DNA of 64,000 bases from Nitrospira sp. Its GTDB lineage: Bacteria; Nitrospirota; Nitrospiria; Nitrospirales; Nitrospiraceae. This document shows, in pieces, positions 7,838 to 16,442 of the stretch. Within the stretch, counting starts at the first letter, position 1; each line of letters starts with the position of its first letter. Below the pieces are notes generated by a model. It did no database searches and was not told the origin of the DNA. It saw only the letters and a list, made by a program, of their open reading frames with translations. The DNA lies in NCBI GenBank assembly GCA_031315995.1, contig JALDRG010000011.1, positions 62,001 through 126,000 of the forward strand, written 5' to 3'. The translations under genes and the position numbers were made by a program.

Positions 7838-8557
7838 TTATGATTCATGCCGCCTCGATGTGTCCAGTGGAACCGGCGATTCAGCCGGTACGCCGACATA
7901 GTCGTGGATCAGGTCGAGGCCTTCGCGCGCCAGGGTCCGGCTCAAGAGTGTGTGATGGGTGCGGGAATCGGTGACCGGCACCAGGTTGTGTGCGCGGGCC
8001 AGGCGAATGGTGTAGACCTGCGCAGCTGCGGTCTTGAGCAGGGCCAAGCCGTATTCGAATTGATAGGCCTCGTCTAACGCGAGGGTCGGGTTGGCGAGAC
8101 GTTGCACAAGGGCGACGCTGTAGGGGCGTCCGGCGCGGTCGGGTGTCAACAGGCGCAGCAAGGCGGCCGGGCCTGGCACAAGCGCCGATCCCATACGCAT
8201 GGCATGTGTGAGATCGAAGAGTCCGCGTTGAAAACGTCGATCGTTTCTGAGCGCCTCATGGAACTGCGTGCGCCAATCAGAATCTGCGAGATCCCGATCG
8301 ACGGCAGCCACGGCGGCCGCATCCAATGGACCGCTGACGGGGTAGCCTTGGACCAATCGGCCGTCGGTCACGAGGGATGGGTGATCGTCTCCCATGCGAT
8401 CTTGATAGGCCATGGTACCCATCAGTGGCGTGAGACGGAGCGCCATATAGTCTCGAAAATGGATCGTAGAATAGCGGGTGAGGAGTATCTCCAGGTTGCG
8501 TGGGGCACAGAGATGAAACGGATGAAAGAGGGCGTTGCGAGAAGGCGAGGAGTCCAT
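7838..8557 (-). CDS. conserved hypothetical protein
   Basis: A 239-residue soluble protein that I cannot assign. It is rich in His, Arg and Leu, with FHPFHLCAPRNLEILL near residue 11, YSTIHFRDYMALRLTPLMG near 30 and TDSRTHHTLLSRTL near 200. There is no signal peptide or membrane segment. The start is uncertain because no clear ribosome site lies before this ATG; internal ATGs near residues 38 and 46 are alternatives. The histidines and the helical pattern could suit a metal-binding or heme-associated protein, but that is only an observation. Confidence 0.6.
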   Translation of the reverse strand: MDSSPSRNALFHPFHLCAPRNLEILLTRYSTIHFRDYMALRLTPLMGTMAYQDRMGDDHPSLVTDGRLVQGYPVSGPLDAAAVAAVDRDLADSDWRTQFHEALRNDRRFQRGLFDLTHAMRMGSALVPGPAALLRLLTPDRAGRPYSVALVQRLANPTLALDEAYQFEYGLALLKTAAAQVYTIRLARAHNLVPVTDSRTHHTLLSRTLAREGLDLIHDYVGVPAESPVPLDTSRRHES

Positions 8558-8657
8558 GGATCGTCTCAGTGCCGGTCGAGAGCGAGGTGGGATGGGTGGG
8601 CGGACGAGTGCTGAGTGTCAACCGACCGCATCGGTCCTTGTCCGTTGAGGCGAACGT

Positions 8658-8855
8658 TCACCAGTTGTCCATGTCGATGACTTCGGTCGCGTCCCAAAGG
8701 TTTTTCAGTTCCGCTTCGGCACTGGCCTTTTCCCGATCAGCATCGGTGTCTTCTCCGAATCGTTTGTTCTGTGTGTCCTCCTGGTCGGCTGCCGACGAGT
8801 CCTGTTCCGCTTGTTGACGACGGCGACGTTTGCTGGGGTCCATATTGACTGGCAT
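8658..8855 (-). CDS. small acidic hydrophilic protein
   Basis: A 65-residue protein with a basic start (PSKRRRRQQAEQ) and a long Asp/Glu/Ala-rich stretch ending in LWDATEVIDMDNW. It is probably disordered. A very good ribosome site (AAAGGAGG) stands before the ATG, which supports translation despite the low-complexity sequence. No family is recognised. It follows hemW on the same strand after about 140 bases. Confidence 0.65.
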   Translation of the reverse strand: MPVNMDPSKRRRRQQAEQDSSAADQEDTQNKRFGEDTDADREKASAEAELKNLWDATEVIDMDNW

Positions 8856-8995
8856 AACGCAGGCCTCCTTTCAGGTGGCCAGTCTCCCCTCTGCCGGGGC
8901 AGGAAGTCAATGGGACCTACGGATCGGGACTGGCCCGTCCGTCCTCAGGCCTATCGGAGCGGCGTTTCGGCGATCGCAGGAGAAACCTTCGTGGT

Positions 8996-10156
8996 TCAGG
9001 CGGGTTGGGTCTCCAGGCTTGTCAGCAGCGCAACCGCAACGGTATCGGCATACCGTCGGCCTGTGGGCGTGAGCCGCACCCGCTCTCCGTAGCGTTCGAG
9101 GATACCGTCTCCAATCAATTCATCCACCTTACCGACCAGTCCTGAAAATGCCGTGGCGCCCGTTTCCCTGAGCGGAATGCCCTCGGTCATACGAAGTCCG
9201 AACACCAGCCGCTCGCAGGCCTCGTGGGCTGTCGTGAGTTGTTCAGATTCCGTGACGGGGAGGCTGCCATTCCGGAGATATCCATTGTAGGCTGCCAGAT
9301 CGCTCACATTTCCAAAGCGCCGTCCTGCCACATAGGATTGCGCGCTGGGGCCTAGCCCGAGGTACTCGCCGCCGGTCCAGTGGAGTTGGTTATGTCGGCT
9401 GGCATATCCGGGTCGGCAGTAGTTTGAAATTTCGTATCGTGCGTAACCTGCCCGGCTCAACAGGGCCTCGGCCAGATCCTCCATCTCGTTCTGCAGCATC
9501 TCATCAGGAGCGGGAACGAGGCCCCGTTGAATGGCTGTCCGGAGGTGCGTGTCCTCCTCAACCGTCAGCGCATAACAGGAGAGGTGGGTTGGTGCGAGCG
9601 TGACCATCTGCTGCAGCGAGGCCGCCCAACTTTCGATGCTTTGCCCGGGCAGGCCATACATCAGGTCGAGGTTAAGATCAGTAAAGCCGGCGTCGCGCGC
9701 GGCGGCCACTACCTGTAGGGTGCTCAGGGGACTGCCGGGTCGTCCGACTCGATCCAACTCGGTTTGGTTCATGGATTCAGCCCCAAAGCTGATCCGCGTG
9801 AATCCGGCCTCGTGGAGGTGCGACAGGCTGTCCGCCGTGACCGATTCCGGGTGGGCTTCCACGGTGATCTCCGCATCGTTCTGGAGGACGAATCCATCCC
9901 TGACGGCCGACAGAACGGCCGCGAGTTGGTGGGGCGACAGGGTCGTGGGCGTCCCACCGCCGAAGTATACCGATTGCAGGGGTTCCGATCCGAAGAGACG
10001 CTGCTCACTATAGAGGCGTAGTTCGGTCAGCAGGGAACCCAGAAATTCTTCCGCGGCGCGCGGATGATGAATTTCGAGATAAAAGGCGCAGAAATGGCAG
10101 CGCTGGTGGCAGAAGGGCACGTGTATATAGAGGCCGCGGCCGGTCGTCTGGTGCAT
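8996..10156 (-). CDS. hemW: heme chaperone HemW-like radical SAM protein
   Basis: A radical SAM protein of the HemN/HemW family, 386 residues from the ATG I prefer. The cluster motif C16-x3-C20-x2-C23 (FCHQRCHFC) follows LYIHVPF directly, and FGGGTPT appears near residue 67. HemW proteins lack the HemN N-terminal extension and act as heme chaperones rather than coproporphyrinogen oxidases. This length and the direct start at the LYIHVPF strand favour HemW, though true HemN activity cannot be excluded without testing. A longer frame reaches upstream to 10324, but it overlaps the preceding gene and its first 56 residues look unrelated. The chosen start lies 14 bases after that gene's stop, so coupling is likely. 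Confidence 0.85.
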   Translation of the reverse strand: MHQTTGRGLYIHVPFCHQRCHFCAFYLEIHHPRAAEEFLGSLLTELRLYSEQRLFGSEPLQSVYFGGGTPTTLSPHQLAAVLSAVRDGFVLQNDAEITVEAHPESVTADSLSHLHEAGFTRISFGAESMNQTELDRVGRPGSPLSTLQVVAAARDAGFTDLNLDLMYGLPGQSIESWAASLQQMVTLAPTHLSCYALTVEEDTHLRTAIQRGLVPAPDEMLQNEMEDLAEALLSRAGYARYEISNYCRPGYASRHNQLHWTGGEYLGLGPSAQSYVAGRRFGNVSDLAAYNGYLRNGSLPVTESEQLTTAHEACERLVFGLRMTEGIPLRETGATAFSGLVGKVDELIGDGILERYGERVRLTPTGRRYADTVAVALLTSLETQPA

Positions 10157-10170
10157 GGCTGATTCGTCGG

Positions 10171-10425
10171 TTAGGGCACCGGTGAAAAATTCCGAGTCAT
10201 CGCGACTTCGATCTCTTCGGTCGGAGATTTCCCGCGATTGCGGACATGCGCCTTCCACGCAGGGTATTCTCTCAGTGTGTCGAACAGATTTTTGATCAAG
10301 ACCGGTTTGATCTGCGTCTCCCATTCACGCAGCCACGCCTGTTCATCGTGAGGTCCCTCATAGTCGTCGGGGAATTGCGCTTCGAGGCTGATTCGAAAGA
10401 CGAAGGATTTATCTTCTGTCCACAT
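10171..10425 (-). CDS. small conserved hypothetical protein
   Basis: An 84-residue acidic protein, MWTEDKSFVFRISLEAQFPD at the start, with several tryptophans and an amphipathic LIKNLFDTLREYPAW helix. No domain is recognised. It is the first gene of a pair with hemW (14-base spacing, same strand), so it may be co-expressed with it. A G-rich but imperfect ribosome site precedes the ATG. Confidence 0.7.
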   Translation of the reverse strand: MWTEDKSFVFRISLEAQFPDDYEGPHDEQAWLREWETQIKPVLIKNLFDTLREYPAWKAHVRNRGKSPTEEIEVAMTRNFSPVP

Positions 10426-10449
10426 GTCTGGACCCCCATCGGCTGATGA

Positions 10450-10479
10450 TTGCGAAGTGGAACCAACCTTACTTATAAT
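10450..10479 (+). promoter_or_regulatory. sigma-70-like promoter for the FmdB-type gene
   Basis: TTGCGA (10450-10455) and TATAAT (10474-10479) are separated by 18 bases, and the -10 is a perfect consensus. It lies 28 bases before the ATG of the zinc-ribbon gene at 10507. Confidence 0.6.
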
Positions 10480-10506
10480 ATTTTAAATCTCAAGGAGTAC
10501 AGTACT

Positions 10507-10734
10507 ATGCCCATATTTGAGTACGTCTGTCAGGAATGCAACCATCGTTTTGAATTGTTGGTTCGGGGCGACGTGGTGCCGGCTTGTCCGGCTTGCAAGG
10601 CGACGGGGTTGGATAAACAGTTTTCTGCCTTCGGTGTCGGCGCGACCGGCGGCTGGCCCGTTATCTCCGGATCCGGCAGCGGATGTGGTTCCTGCGGGGA
10701 TCCACGCGGCCCCGGTGCCTGTTCGACGAACTAA
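10507..10734 (+). CDS. FmdB-type zinc ribbon protein
   Basis: A 75-residue regulatory-type protein starting MPIFEYVCQECNHRFELL, the classic FmdB/CxxC_CxxC_SSSS opening. The zinc ligands are C8-x2-C11 and C27-x2-C30. The tail is Gly/Ser/Cys-rich (GSGCGSCGDPRG), as in many members. AAGGAG precedes the ATG. I chose this start over an upstream one because it gives the family's standard N-terminus and sits behind a consensus -10 box. Function is not established; the family is named after a regulator of formamidase genes. Confidence 0.85.
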   Translation: MPIFEYVCQECNHRFELLVRGDVVPACPACKATGLDKQFSAFGVGATGGWPVISGSGSGCGSCGDPRGPGACSTN

Positions 10735-10752
10735 TCACCTTCTAGGATCAGA

Positions 10753-11070
10753 ATGGACGAGCAGGAAGATCAGATACGTCGTGCGATCGGAACGCTGTTA
10801 GAGTCAGATCCGCTCATCAAGCTACTGCAGGAAGTCAGACTGGGAAGGATGAAACCCACCGACCCCGGATTGCGGGCGGTGACGGAATCCTGGCTAGGAG
10901 TGTATGCGCGTGTCTTGCAGTCTCAGACGGTGGCTGCCGCGTTATTGCCTCGACTGGATCCTGCGCCCCGGCTTCAGGTCCTCGTGGATGCGGGGGTGTT
11001 GTCGTGGGACCATCCGGGTACCAGAGATCTCCGCGAGCTGTTTCAACGCCTGTCGGCGCCCGCCGCCTGA
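10753..11070 (+). CDS. conserved hypothetical protein
   Basis: A 105-residue mostly helical soluble protein. Segments such as SDPLIKLLQEVRLGRM and the C-terminal RDLRELFQRL suggest a helical bundle. No motif recognised. AGGA lies before the ATG. It stands between the FmdB-type gene (18 bases upstream) and a lipoprotein gene (4 bases downstream), so these three genes probably form one operon. Confidence 0.7.
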   Translation: MDEQEDQIRRAIGTLLESDPLIKLLQEVRLGRMKPTDPGLRAVTESWLGVYARVLQSQTVAAALLPRLDPAPRLQVLVDAGVLSWDHPGTRDLRELFQRLSAPAA

Positions 11071-11074
11071 GCCC

Positions 11075-11764
11075 ATGATTCGCTTCGACATACGGTTGAC
11101 GCTCGTCCTCCCACTCCTGCTGCTGGGCTGTCTGCCGCCCGTCACGATGCGAGCGAAAGAATCGCCGGGCGTGCGGCCGTTGCGCAGCGGAATGGCATCT
11201 GCGCTGGCGACCCTTCCTTCACACACCCATCTCCTCTTCGATCAGACATCGATTGAACAATTTCTTGTAGCGCTGGACGGCTCGGCGCCGGATTGGACCG
11301 CAATCTATGGGAAGGGACATCAGGACCCGGGCCATGATGAACGACTGTTTGCGCTCAACCGCGAACGTGATGCCCGGCGCGAAGGGAAGGAGCCGTTACA
11401 GTGGTCGATTGCGTTCGTCTGGTTCGGCGAGCTGTCCCGGTTCGATGAGCAAGAGGGCGGATTCCGCGTCGCGCTGGGGCCGAAGTTCACCCAGACCACA
11501 TGGGGCGACGTGCGCTTCAAACCAGAGGACGTGCCTTCGACGCTCATCGCGTCGACCGGCCACGAGACCGCCGATCTCCGGGCGCGACTTCAGCAGGGAA
11601 GGCCCGTCCAGGTCTCGGTGGTGATGATCGGACGGCTCATTCCGGAGGAATCTTTGATCTACGATTTTTCTCACGACACAGAGGGACGGGGGCTCATCAT
11701 GCCGGTGGTGGTGGTCGAAGCGGTGGAGTTTGTCTTGGAGAGCGCGCAGGAACTCCAGCCGTAG
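11075..11764 (+). CDS. putative lipoprotein
   Basis: A 229-residue exported protein starting MIRFDIRLTLVLPLLLLGC, a signal peptide ending in an LLGC lipobox near residue 19. The ATG lies four bases after the previous stop, which fixes the start; longer frames overlap that gene. The mature part has a segment REGKEPLQWSIAF that resembles REKGKEALDWSLAF in the exported protein at 17890-18669, suggesting a shared domain. No catalytic motif is seen. Role unknown; envelope-anchored by inference. Confidence 0.7.
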   Translation: MIRFDIRLTLVLPLLLLGCLPPVTMRAKESPGVRPLRSGMASALATLPSHTHLLFDQTSIEQFLVALDGSAPDWTAIYGKGHQDPGHDERLFALNRERDARREGKEPLQWSIAFVWFGELSRFDEQEGGFRVALGPKFTQTTWGDVRFKPEDVPSTLIASTGHETADLRARLQQGRPVQVSVVMIGRLIPEESLIYDFSHDTEGRGLIMPVVVVEAVEFVLESAQELQP

Positions 11765-11775
11765 CCCGTGCGGTG

Positions 11776-12411
11776 TTATTTTAGGTGAGGATAGGCCTGT
11801 TGCAAACAGCCGTTGCAGACGGCTTCGGTAACTCGCGCGCGCGCCTGCCGGCGCAGATAGTCTTCAATGCGTTGCCAATGAGCGTCGTCGCTTTTCACAC
11901 GTTTGCATTTGACGCAAATGTGGATGGTGCCATGCAGGGTGGTGATCTGCTCAAAGGCATGGTCGAGTTCTTTGGTGCGTTCCAACAATTCCTGTTCACG
12001 AAGCTTCCGGGCATCGATTTCCTGTTTCAAACTGAGCGCATTGGCCGCTCGCGCAATCAGTTCGGCGGGAATGACCGGTTTGCGAATATAGTCCGTGGCC
12101 CCGGCGGTGTAGGCGGCCTGAATGTCTTTTGCTTCGGTGTGCGCCGTAATGACGATAATGGGCAGGGCTTGCAGTTGTTCTTCCATCCTGATTCTCTGGC
12201 AGGCCTCTAACCCGTCGATCTCGGGCATTTCAATATCCATCAGGACCAGGTCGATTCCGCTGGTCAGCTTCCCTCGTTTGCCGACGCCCAAGAGTTGCAG
12301 CCCTTCTCGAGCGGTGGCGACGGCGCGGAGCGGTCCGAACCCGGCGCTGTGAAGGATGGCGTGGAGCAGGTCCCGCTCTTCCTGAAAGTCGTCGATGATC
12401 AGAATGCTCAT
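11776..12411 (-). CDS. response regulator with C-terminal Cys motif
   Basis: A 211-residue regulator. Residues 1-130 are a REC domain: acidic pair in IIDDFQEERD, phospho-acceptor Asp in LVLMDIEMPEIDG near residue 60, conserved Thr in VITAHTE and Lys in YIRKP. A coiled coil (about 135-165) then leads to HICVKCKRVKSDDAHW and AVCNGCLQQ, a C-x2-C plus C-x2-C tail. Tails of this type are common in stand-alone regulators of Geobacter and Nitrospira and could bind zinc. It lacks a DNA-binding output. It lies 38 bases downstream of the membrane REC-Hpt gene on the same strand, so the pair likely forms one phosphorelay unit. Confidence 0.85.
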   Translation of the reverse strand: MSILIIDDFQEERDLLHAILHSAGFGPLRAVATAREGLQLLGVGKRGKLTSGIDLVLMDIEMPEIDGLEACQRIRMEEQLQALPIIVITAHTEAKDIQAAYTAGATDYIRKPVIPAELIARAANALSLKQEIDARKLREQELLERTKELDHAFEQITTLHGTIHICVKCKRVKSDDAHWQRIEDYLRRQARARVTEAVCNGCLQQAYPHLK

Positions 12412-12449
12412 GTGTGTCGGCTTCCTCCGAAAAGTCTCGTGAAATCTGT

Positions 12450-13628
12450 TCAGGCCGCCTGATCGACTCCGGCGAGGATCGATCCCAGCCGATCGATTTC
12501 GTGATGAATCGCCGCGCGATCGCGAGATCCCGCCGCCTGTTCGAGTCGTTGTCCTACCATACCGATCTCAGGGAATCCGTACGATCCTGCGAGGCCTTTC
12601 ATCCGGTGCCCCATGGTGCGAATCGCCTCATAATCCTGCTGAGCCAGAGCCTCTTGCATCCGGCTCAGATCCTTGCGGCGATTGTCGAGGAACGCGGGGC
12701 GGCGTCGCTGGATCTCGTCGTCGATGCGTGCCGTCACGTTGGGTGACTCCCCGGTTTGCGTAGGCGCCGTCTCGGGGGCCTGAGCAGGCGCACAGTGTTT
12801 CCGCAAGGTGTCGAACAATTGCGCTTTGGTGACGGGCTTGGTCAGGAATCCCGTGCATCCCACGGCAAGGCTCTGCTCCTGGGCTTCAGCGACTGTGCTG
12901 GCGGTCAGAGCCACAATCGGGGTGGGGGATCGCTGGTGGGCTGACTCCCAGTCGCGGATCATGCGGGTGGCGGTGATGCCGTCGATTCCTGGCATCTGCA
13001 GGTCAATGAGGATGAGCGCGAATCGACCGGCCTGAAAGGCCGCGACCGCTTGCGCTCCATCGGAGACGATCTCCACGTCGTAGGGCGTCTGCTGGAAAAA
13101 GTACCGCATCAGGGTCTGCGTCTCAAGAGAATCCTCGGCCAGTAAGACGCGGATGTTCGGTTCCCTATGCAGCGGTGGGGTGAGCGTCAGCATCGTTTGC
13201 GGCTGAGAATTAGGCTCCTGCTTGTGAGCGTCTTCAACTGAAGGGATTGGGCTGATCTGATGCAGGCTACGTATGGGAGGCACCGGTTGTTCGTCTTCGG
13301 ATCGTAGGCCGTCGAATGTTCGTTCTTGCTCGAGCAAATAGGCGGTGATCCACAAACCAATGAGGCCGATCGTGCGATTGACGAGATCAGTCGTCGCCTC
13401 GCCGGCGAGAAGAGGCGGCAGGAATCCTGCCGTGATCAAGAGCGACCATCCGCCAACGGCAAACCGGAAGACCTCTCGGGAATACTGCCGAAAAACCGGG
13501 CCGGCCAGCATCAGGTATGCGAGCCAGGTGGCTAGTTTGAACTCAGATTGCAGTTCGGCAAAACTAATGAGTCCTGTCAGAAGGACGAGGATGCCGGTTA
13601 TCGTGGAACGGGTCGTGTGGGGTGTCAT
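12450..13628 (-). CDS. membrane-anchored REC-Hpt phosphorelay protein
   Basis: A 392-residue fusion with three parts: several membrane helices in residues 1-105 (for example ITGILVLLTGLISF and LIGLWITAYLLEQ), a REC domain about 160-280 with LILIDLQMPGIDG and LTASTVAEA and FLTKPV, and an Hpt domain about 295-385 with the phospho-histidine in TMGHRMKGLAGSYGF. It has no kinase core (no H-box, N-box or G-box), so it must receive phosphate from another kinase. Such REC-Hpt arrangements normally sit at the end of hybrid kinases; the free-standing, membrane-tethered form is unusual. A REC-only regulator follows, which is a plausible phosphate acceptor. Confidence 0.85.
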   Translation of the reverse strand: MTPHTTRSTITGILVLLTGLISFAELQSEFKLATWLAYLMLAGPVFRQYSREVFRFAVGGWSLLITAGFLPPLLAGEATTDLVNRTIGLIGLWITAYLLEQERTFDGLRSEDEQPVPPIRSLHQISPIPSVEDAHKQEPNSQPQTMLTLTPPLHREPNIRVLLAEDSLETQTLMRYFFQQTPYDVEIVSDGAQAVAAFQAGRFALILIDLQMPGIDGITATRMIRDWESAHQRSPTPIVALTASTVAEAQEQSLAVGCTGFLTKPVTKAQLFDTLRKHCAPAQAPETAPTQTGESPNVTARIDDEIQRRRPAFLDNRRKDLSRMQEALAQQDYEAIRTMGHRMKGLAGSYGFPEIGMVGQRLEQAAGSRDRAAIHHEIDRLGSILAGVDQAA

Positions 13629-13841
13629 GATGCGGTGCTCGAACGATCAGCGTTTCGCGACGCGAATGATACGTCGCGCCCATATGCAGTATAGCGGCGA
13701 ATGCATAGGGCGCCTAGAATCTCTTGAAATGTGAGCAGGCGAACTTTGGAGGCAGGTCCGCGCAAAACGCGGCGCCAGATGACGGCCGGAATGGCCGCTT
13801 GTGGCTGGGTCTGACGACTGTTCAGGCGGACGGGAGCGCTG

Positions 13842-14732
13842 CTAGTAGGCATCCTTGGCGCAACGGAACCCGGTCCCGGAAGGGCGGCTGTCCATGGTGC
13901 CCCAGTCGCGATCGGTCGTGCGCAGGCTGATCGCCGGTTTGAGCCAGGACCCGCCTCGCATGGCCTTGATGGCGCCTCGCTCCGGACCCAGCGGGTTGGT
14001 GAGCGGCGCGGTGCGGTAGTCGTTGGGGTTATACCAATCCTGCACCCATTCGGCGGCATTGCCCGCCATGTCCAGCGCTCCATAGGGGCTGACGCCGGCC
14101 GGGAAGCTCCCGACGGGCAGAGTGAGGATTTCGCCCCTGAGACCCTTTTCTTTGGAAATGGCCGCGCCTTCTCCTTTGATCCAGAAGGCCTCCCATTCCG
14201 TGCTGTCGGCGAAGTGCACGGTACGCTTGGCCCAGTAGCTGGCGCTATTGCCCTTCTCGAAGTCCCACTCGCTGCCCCAGGGGTAGATTCGCCCATCGGT
14301 CCCGCGCGCCGCCTTTTCCCATTCCGCTTCAGTCGGGAGCCGTTTGTTCGCCCAACGGCAGAAGGCGACGGCATCAAGCCAGCTCACATTGACGACGGGA
14401 TGCTGCTCGATGCCCGGCAGTGGCGCGTTGTGCGCCCACAACGTCAATGCCGGAGCTGGGTTGGCTGGAGCCTGGTAGCCGGTTGCCTGCACGAATTGCT
14501 GATAGACGGCGTTGGTGACTTCGTATCGATCGATCCAAAACGCGCTCAGGTAGATGAGACGTAGCGGACGTTCATCCGGAAGCCCGCCGCTCTCGGCTGA
14601 AGCCCCCATCGTAAATTCGCCGGCCGGAACCAATACCATGTCGTCAGACAGAGGAGTGCCGAATGCCGACGGCTGATGGCCGATGGTCAGGAGAAGGCAG
14701 AGCGTAAGAAGCCGCAGGCCTGTCGGTCCCAT
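13842..14732 (-). CDS. exported formylglycine-generating-enzyme-like (SUMF1) protein without active cysteines
   Basis: A 296-residue protein with a signal peptide (about 1-26) and a SUMF1/FGE-sulfatase domain: MVLVPAGEFTMGA near residue 32, YEVTNAVYQQF near 70, VNVSWLDAVAFCRWANKRLP near 114, TEAEWEKAARG, NAAEWVQDW and GTGFRCAKD at the end. In true FGE enzymes two cysteines in the C-terminal segment after R-G-G-S bind copper and do the oxidation. Here that segment reads RGGSWLKPAISLRTTDRD, with no cysteine, so sulfatase activation is unlikely. Many bacterial relatives of this type have unknown or structural roles. The next gene upstream on this strand is a TenA-like enzyme, only five bases before it, which suggests an operon. 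Confidence 0.85.
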   Translation of the reverse strand: MGPTGLRLLTLCLLLTIGHQPSAFGTPLSDDMVLVPAGEFTMGASAESGGLPDERPLRLIYLSAFWIDRYEVTNAVYQQFVQATGYQAPANPAPALTLWAHNAPLPGIEQHPVVNVSWLDAVAFCRWANKRLPTEAEWEKAARGTDGRIYPWGSEWDFEKGNSASYWAKRTVHFADSTEWEAFWIKGEGAAISKEKGLRGEILTLPVGSFPAGVSPYGALDMAGNAAEWVQDWYNPNDYRTAPLTNPLGPERGAIKAMRGGSWLKPAISLRTTDRDWGTMDSRPSGTGFRCAKDAY

Positions 14733-14737
14733 TCAGG

Positions 14738-15490
14738 TCACGGCCTTTTCAGCTTGCAGGCCTTGACGACTGCGTCGCGGTACCTCATCCACAATGTGAG
14801 GCCCTGAGCGACGCAAGCCAGCACGGCGTTCTGTAGGCGCCTGGTGTCCGCGTAATTGACGACCATTGTGTAGGCATCCTGTCGATGTCCGGCTTCCACC
14901 TTCTGATGCGCGCGAATCAAATCCATATGTTGCCTCCCGATCCCATGGTGACAGATCAGGGGATGGGCGTCGATATAGGCTTCAATCTCCGACTCGGTTT
15001 TCGGTTTGGAGGGTGCCTGGATTTCCTGGCGATCCTTGATGCTGCCTTCGACGAATACGGCGAGGGCTGCTGCGCCCACCACCCAGTCGCGACTGGCTGT
15101 GACCTTCTCCAGCCATGCTCGGTACCGCGCGCTGGCGGGAAGGAGTTTCGCGGTCTGAAACGCGTCGCTGTCGAAGCCCAGGCCGCGCATCATTTCGTTG
15201 AAGAGTTCTGGGTGAGACCGGCCGAAGGACAATCCGCCGGTATCTTCCTCATAAATATTTTCCGCCAACATGCGCCGCACATCCGGGGGCGGGTTTTGGC
15301 CATGGACGCGGGCTAGGAGCACGGGGAAGTCCCGCACGTAAACCAGGAACTCCTGTTGATAGTGCACGTTCAGTTGGGCCTTCGTAATCCCGGGCCCCAT
15401 GATGATCGGCCAGGCCCAGTGGTGTTTGCGGTCCATGAGGGCCAACAGCCGCTCCAAGAATTGTGCGCGCGTCAATCGCTTTTGTACCAT
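14738..15490 (-). CDS. TenA/PqqC-fold (CADD-like) iron redox enzyme candidate
   Basis: A 250-residue all-helical protein of the heme-oxygenase-like fold. It shows ENIYEEDTGGLSFGRSHPEL near residue 75, AALAVFVEGSIKDR near 140 and HHGIGRQHMDLIRAH near 182. The last has H-x3-H-x-D-x2-R-x2-H, the ligand-rich helix of the di-iron members (CADD, SznF-like). The two acidic helices and this histidine helix make a dinuclear metal site plausible, more than a thiamine-salvage TenA. Known relatives include PqqC, TenA and the self-sacrificing pABA synthase CADD; the substrate here is not known. GGAAGG precedes the ATG. The next gene on the same strand is the SUMF-type protein. Confidence 0.7.
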   Translation of the reverse strand: MVQKRLTRAQFLERLLALMDRKHHWAWPIIMGPGITKAQLNVHYQQEFLVYVRDFPVLLARVHGQNPPPDVRRMLAENIYEEDTGGLSFGRSHPELFNEMMRGLGFDSDAFQTAKLLPASARYRAWLEKVTASRDWVVGAAALAVFVEGSIKDRQEIQAPSKPKTESEIEAYIDAHPLICHHGIGRQHMDLIRAHQKVEAGHRQDAYTMVVNYADTRRLQNAVLACVAQGLTLWMRYRDAVVKACKLKRP

Positions 15491-15537
15491 GCCTTGCCTT
15501 CCTTCTTTCTCACTGGCTACAATCAGCCACCGATCAG

Positions 15538-15822
15538 ATGAAGCCCATCACGATTCAAGACTCAGACCAGATTCTCAACTTCCTTGCCGAGGTCGCTCTG
15601 CGCGGCAAAGGATTTACGACCGATTGCCTGCTGGATTATGTCCTGGACGAAGGATTTACCGAACCGATCTATCTCAACGCATCGGGCGAAGATCCGGACG
15701 CGTTCTACAAGGACCAACCCCAGGCCTGGGCGATCTACCAAGTCCGTGAATGGAAGCGAGTGCTGACCGTGTCCGGGGGCGCCGGCAAGGAACGGCGTGT
15801 GCAGATCACGGAAACTCCCTGA
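15538..15822 (+). CDS. small conserved hypothetical protein
   Basis: A 94-residue soluble protein, MKPITIQDSDQILNFLAEVA at the start, with a mixed alpha/beta pattern and several aromatic residues. I recognise no family. The start is chosen at MKPI because the upstream part of the longer frame would overlap the divergent TenA-like gene. It lies 47 bases from that gene on the opposite strand, so they may share a regulatory region. Confidence 0.6.
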   Translation: MKPITIQDSDQILNFLAEVALRGKGFTTDCLLDYVLDEGFTEPIYLNASGEDPDAFYKDQPQAWAIYQVREWKRVLTVSGGAGKERRVQITETP

Positions 15823-16078
15823 CTCGTCCGTAGCGGGACGCCGGCGACTGCCTCCGGCGAGTGGCTCCTCGACTCGTCCCACCGGGGTATGCCTGATGTG
15901 ATGGCTGTTGAAGCGCTCACCACCCATCACGAACCCGCCATTGAGCGCCTATCAGTCAGTGTATTGACCATCCGACAGAATTGCAACGAATCGTGCACTG
16001 TCCGCCGCCTGGCCTGCCGGTTCCTGACAAGCCTGATGAGGATGTGGTTGTGAACCGTCGACCGGGAGACCGACTGTC

Positions 16079-16345
16079 ATGCCAAGTTATGGCTCTGAGA
16101 GTTCCAGGAAGCTGGTCCCGTTATGCGAATCGGGAGATGTCGGTGAATTGGCTCTGATCAAGAGCTTGCTCGACGGCAATGGCATTGCCTACGCCGTGCA
16201 GCATGAACACATCGGGGCGCTGTATCCCGGAGTGGCCTTGCTGGGCAGTCGGGTGATGGTGGAGGAGTGTGATAAGCAACGGGCCGAGGTGTTGCTGAGC
16301 CGCCTCGCGCTGCAGGTCCGTGAGACGACCGAGGAGCAGGACTGA
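16079..16345 (+). CDS. DUF2007-like putative signalling protein
   Basis: An 88-residue protein with the DUF2007 pattern: LVPLCESGDVGELALIKSLL, DGNGIAYAVQHEHI and a final VMVEECDKQRAEVLLSRL, where a strand-helix-strand-strand-helix fold binds small ligands or partners. Family members are often called signal-transducing proteins but none is well characterised. GGGAGA lies before the ATG. The surrounding genes do not point to a partner. Confidence 0.7.
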   Translation: MPSYGSESSRKLVPLCESGDVGELALIKSLLDGNGIAYAVQHEHIGALYPGVALLGSRVMVEECDKQRAEVLLSRLALQVRETTEEQD

Positions 16346-16442
16346 CGACCAGAAGTCGGCCTGGAGAAGAATCTGAGAGCCGGCTCGATCTGGAGGGTAG
16401 GTGCGGCTGGGAGGTCTCTGCTCCCATGGTGCGTGGACAAGG

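Noticed and set aside
13625..14377. Long minus-strand frame overlapping the SUMF-type gene
   Set aside because: It is a shadow of the SUMF gene in another frame: Arg/Ser/Pro-rich with no conserved pattern.
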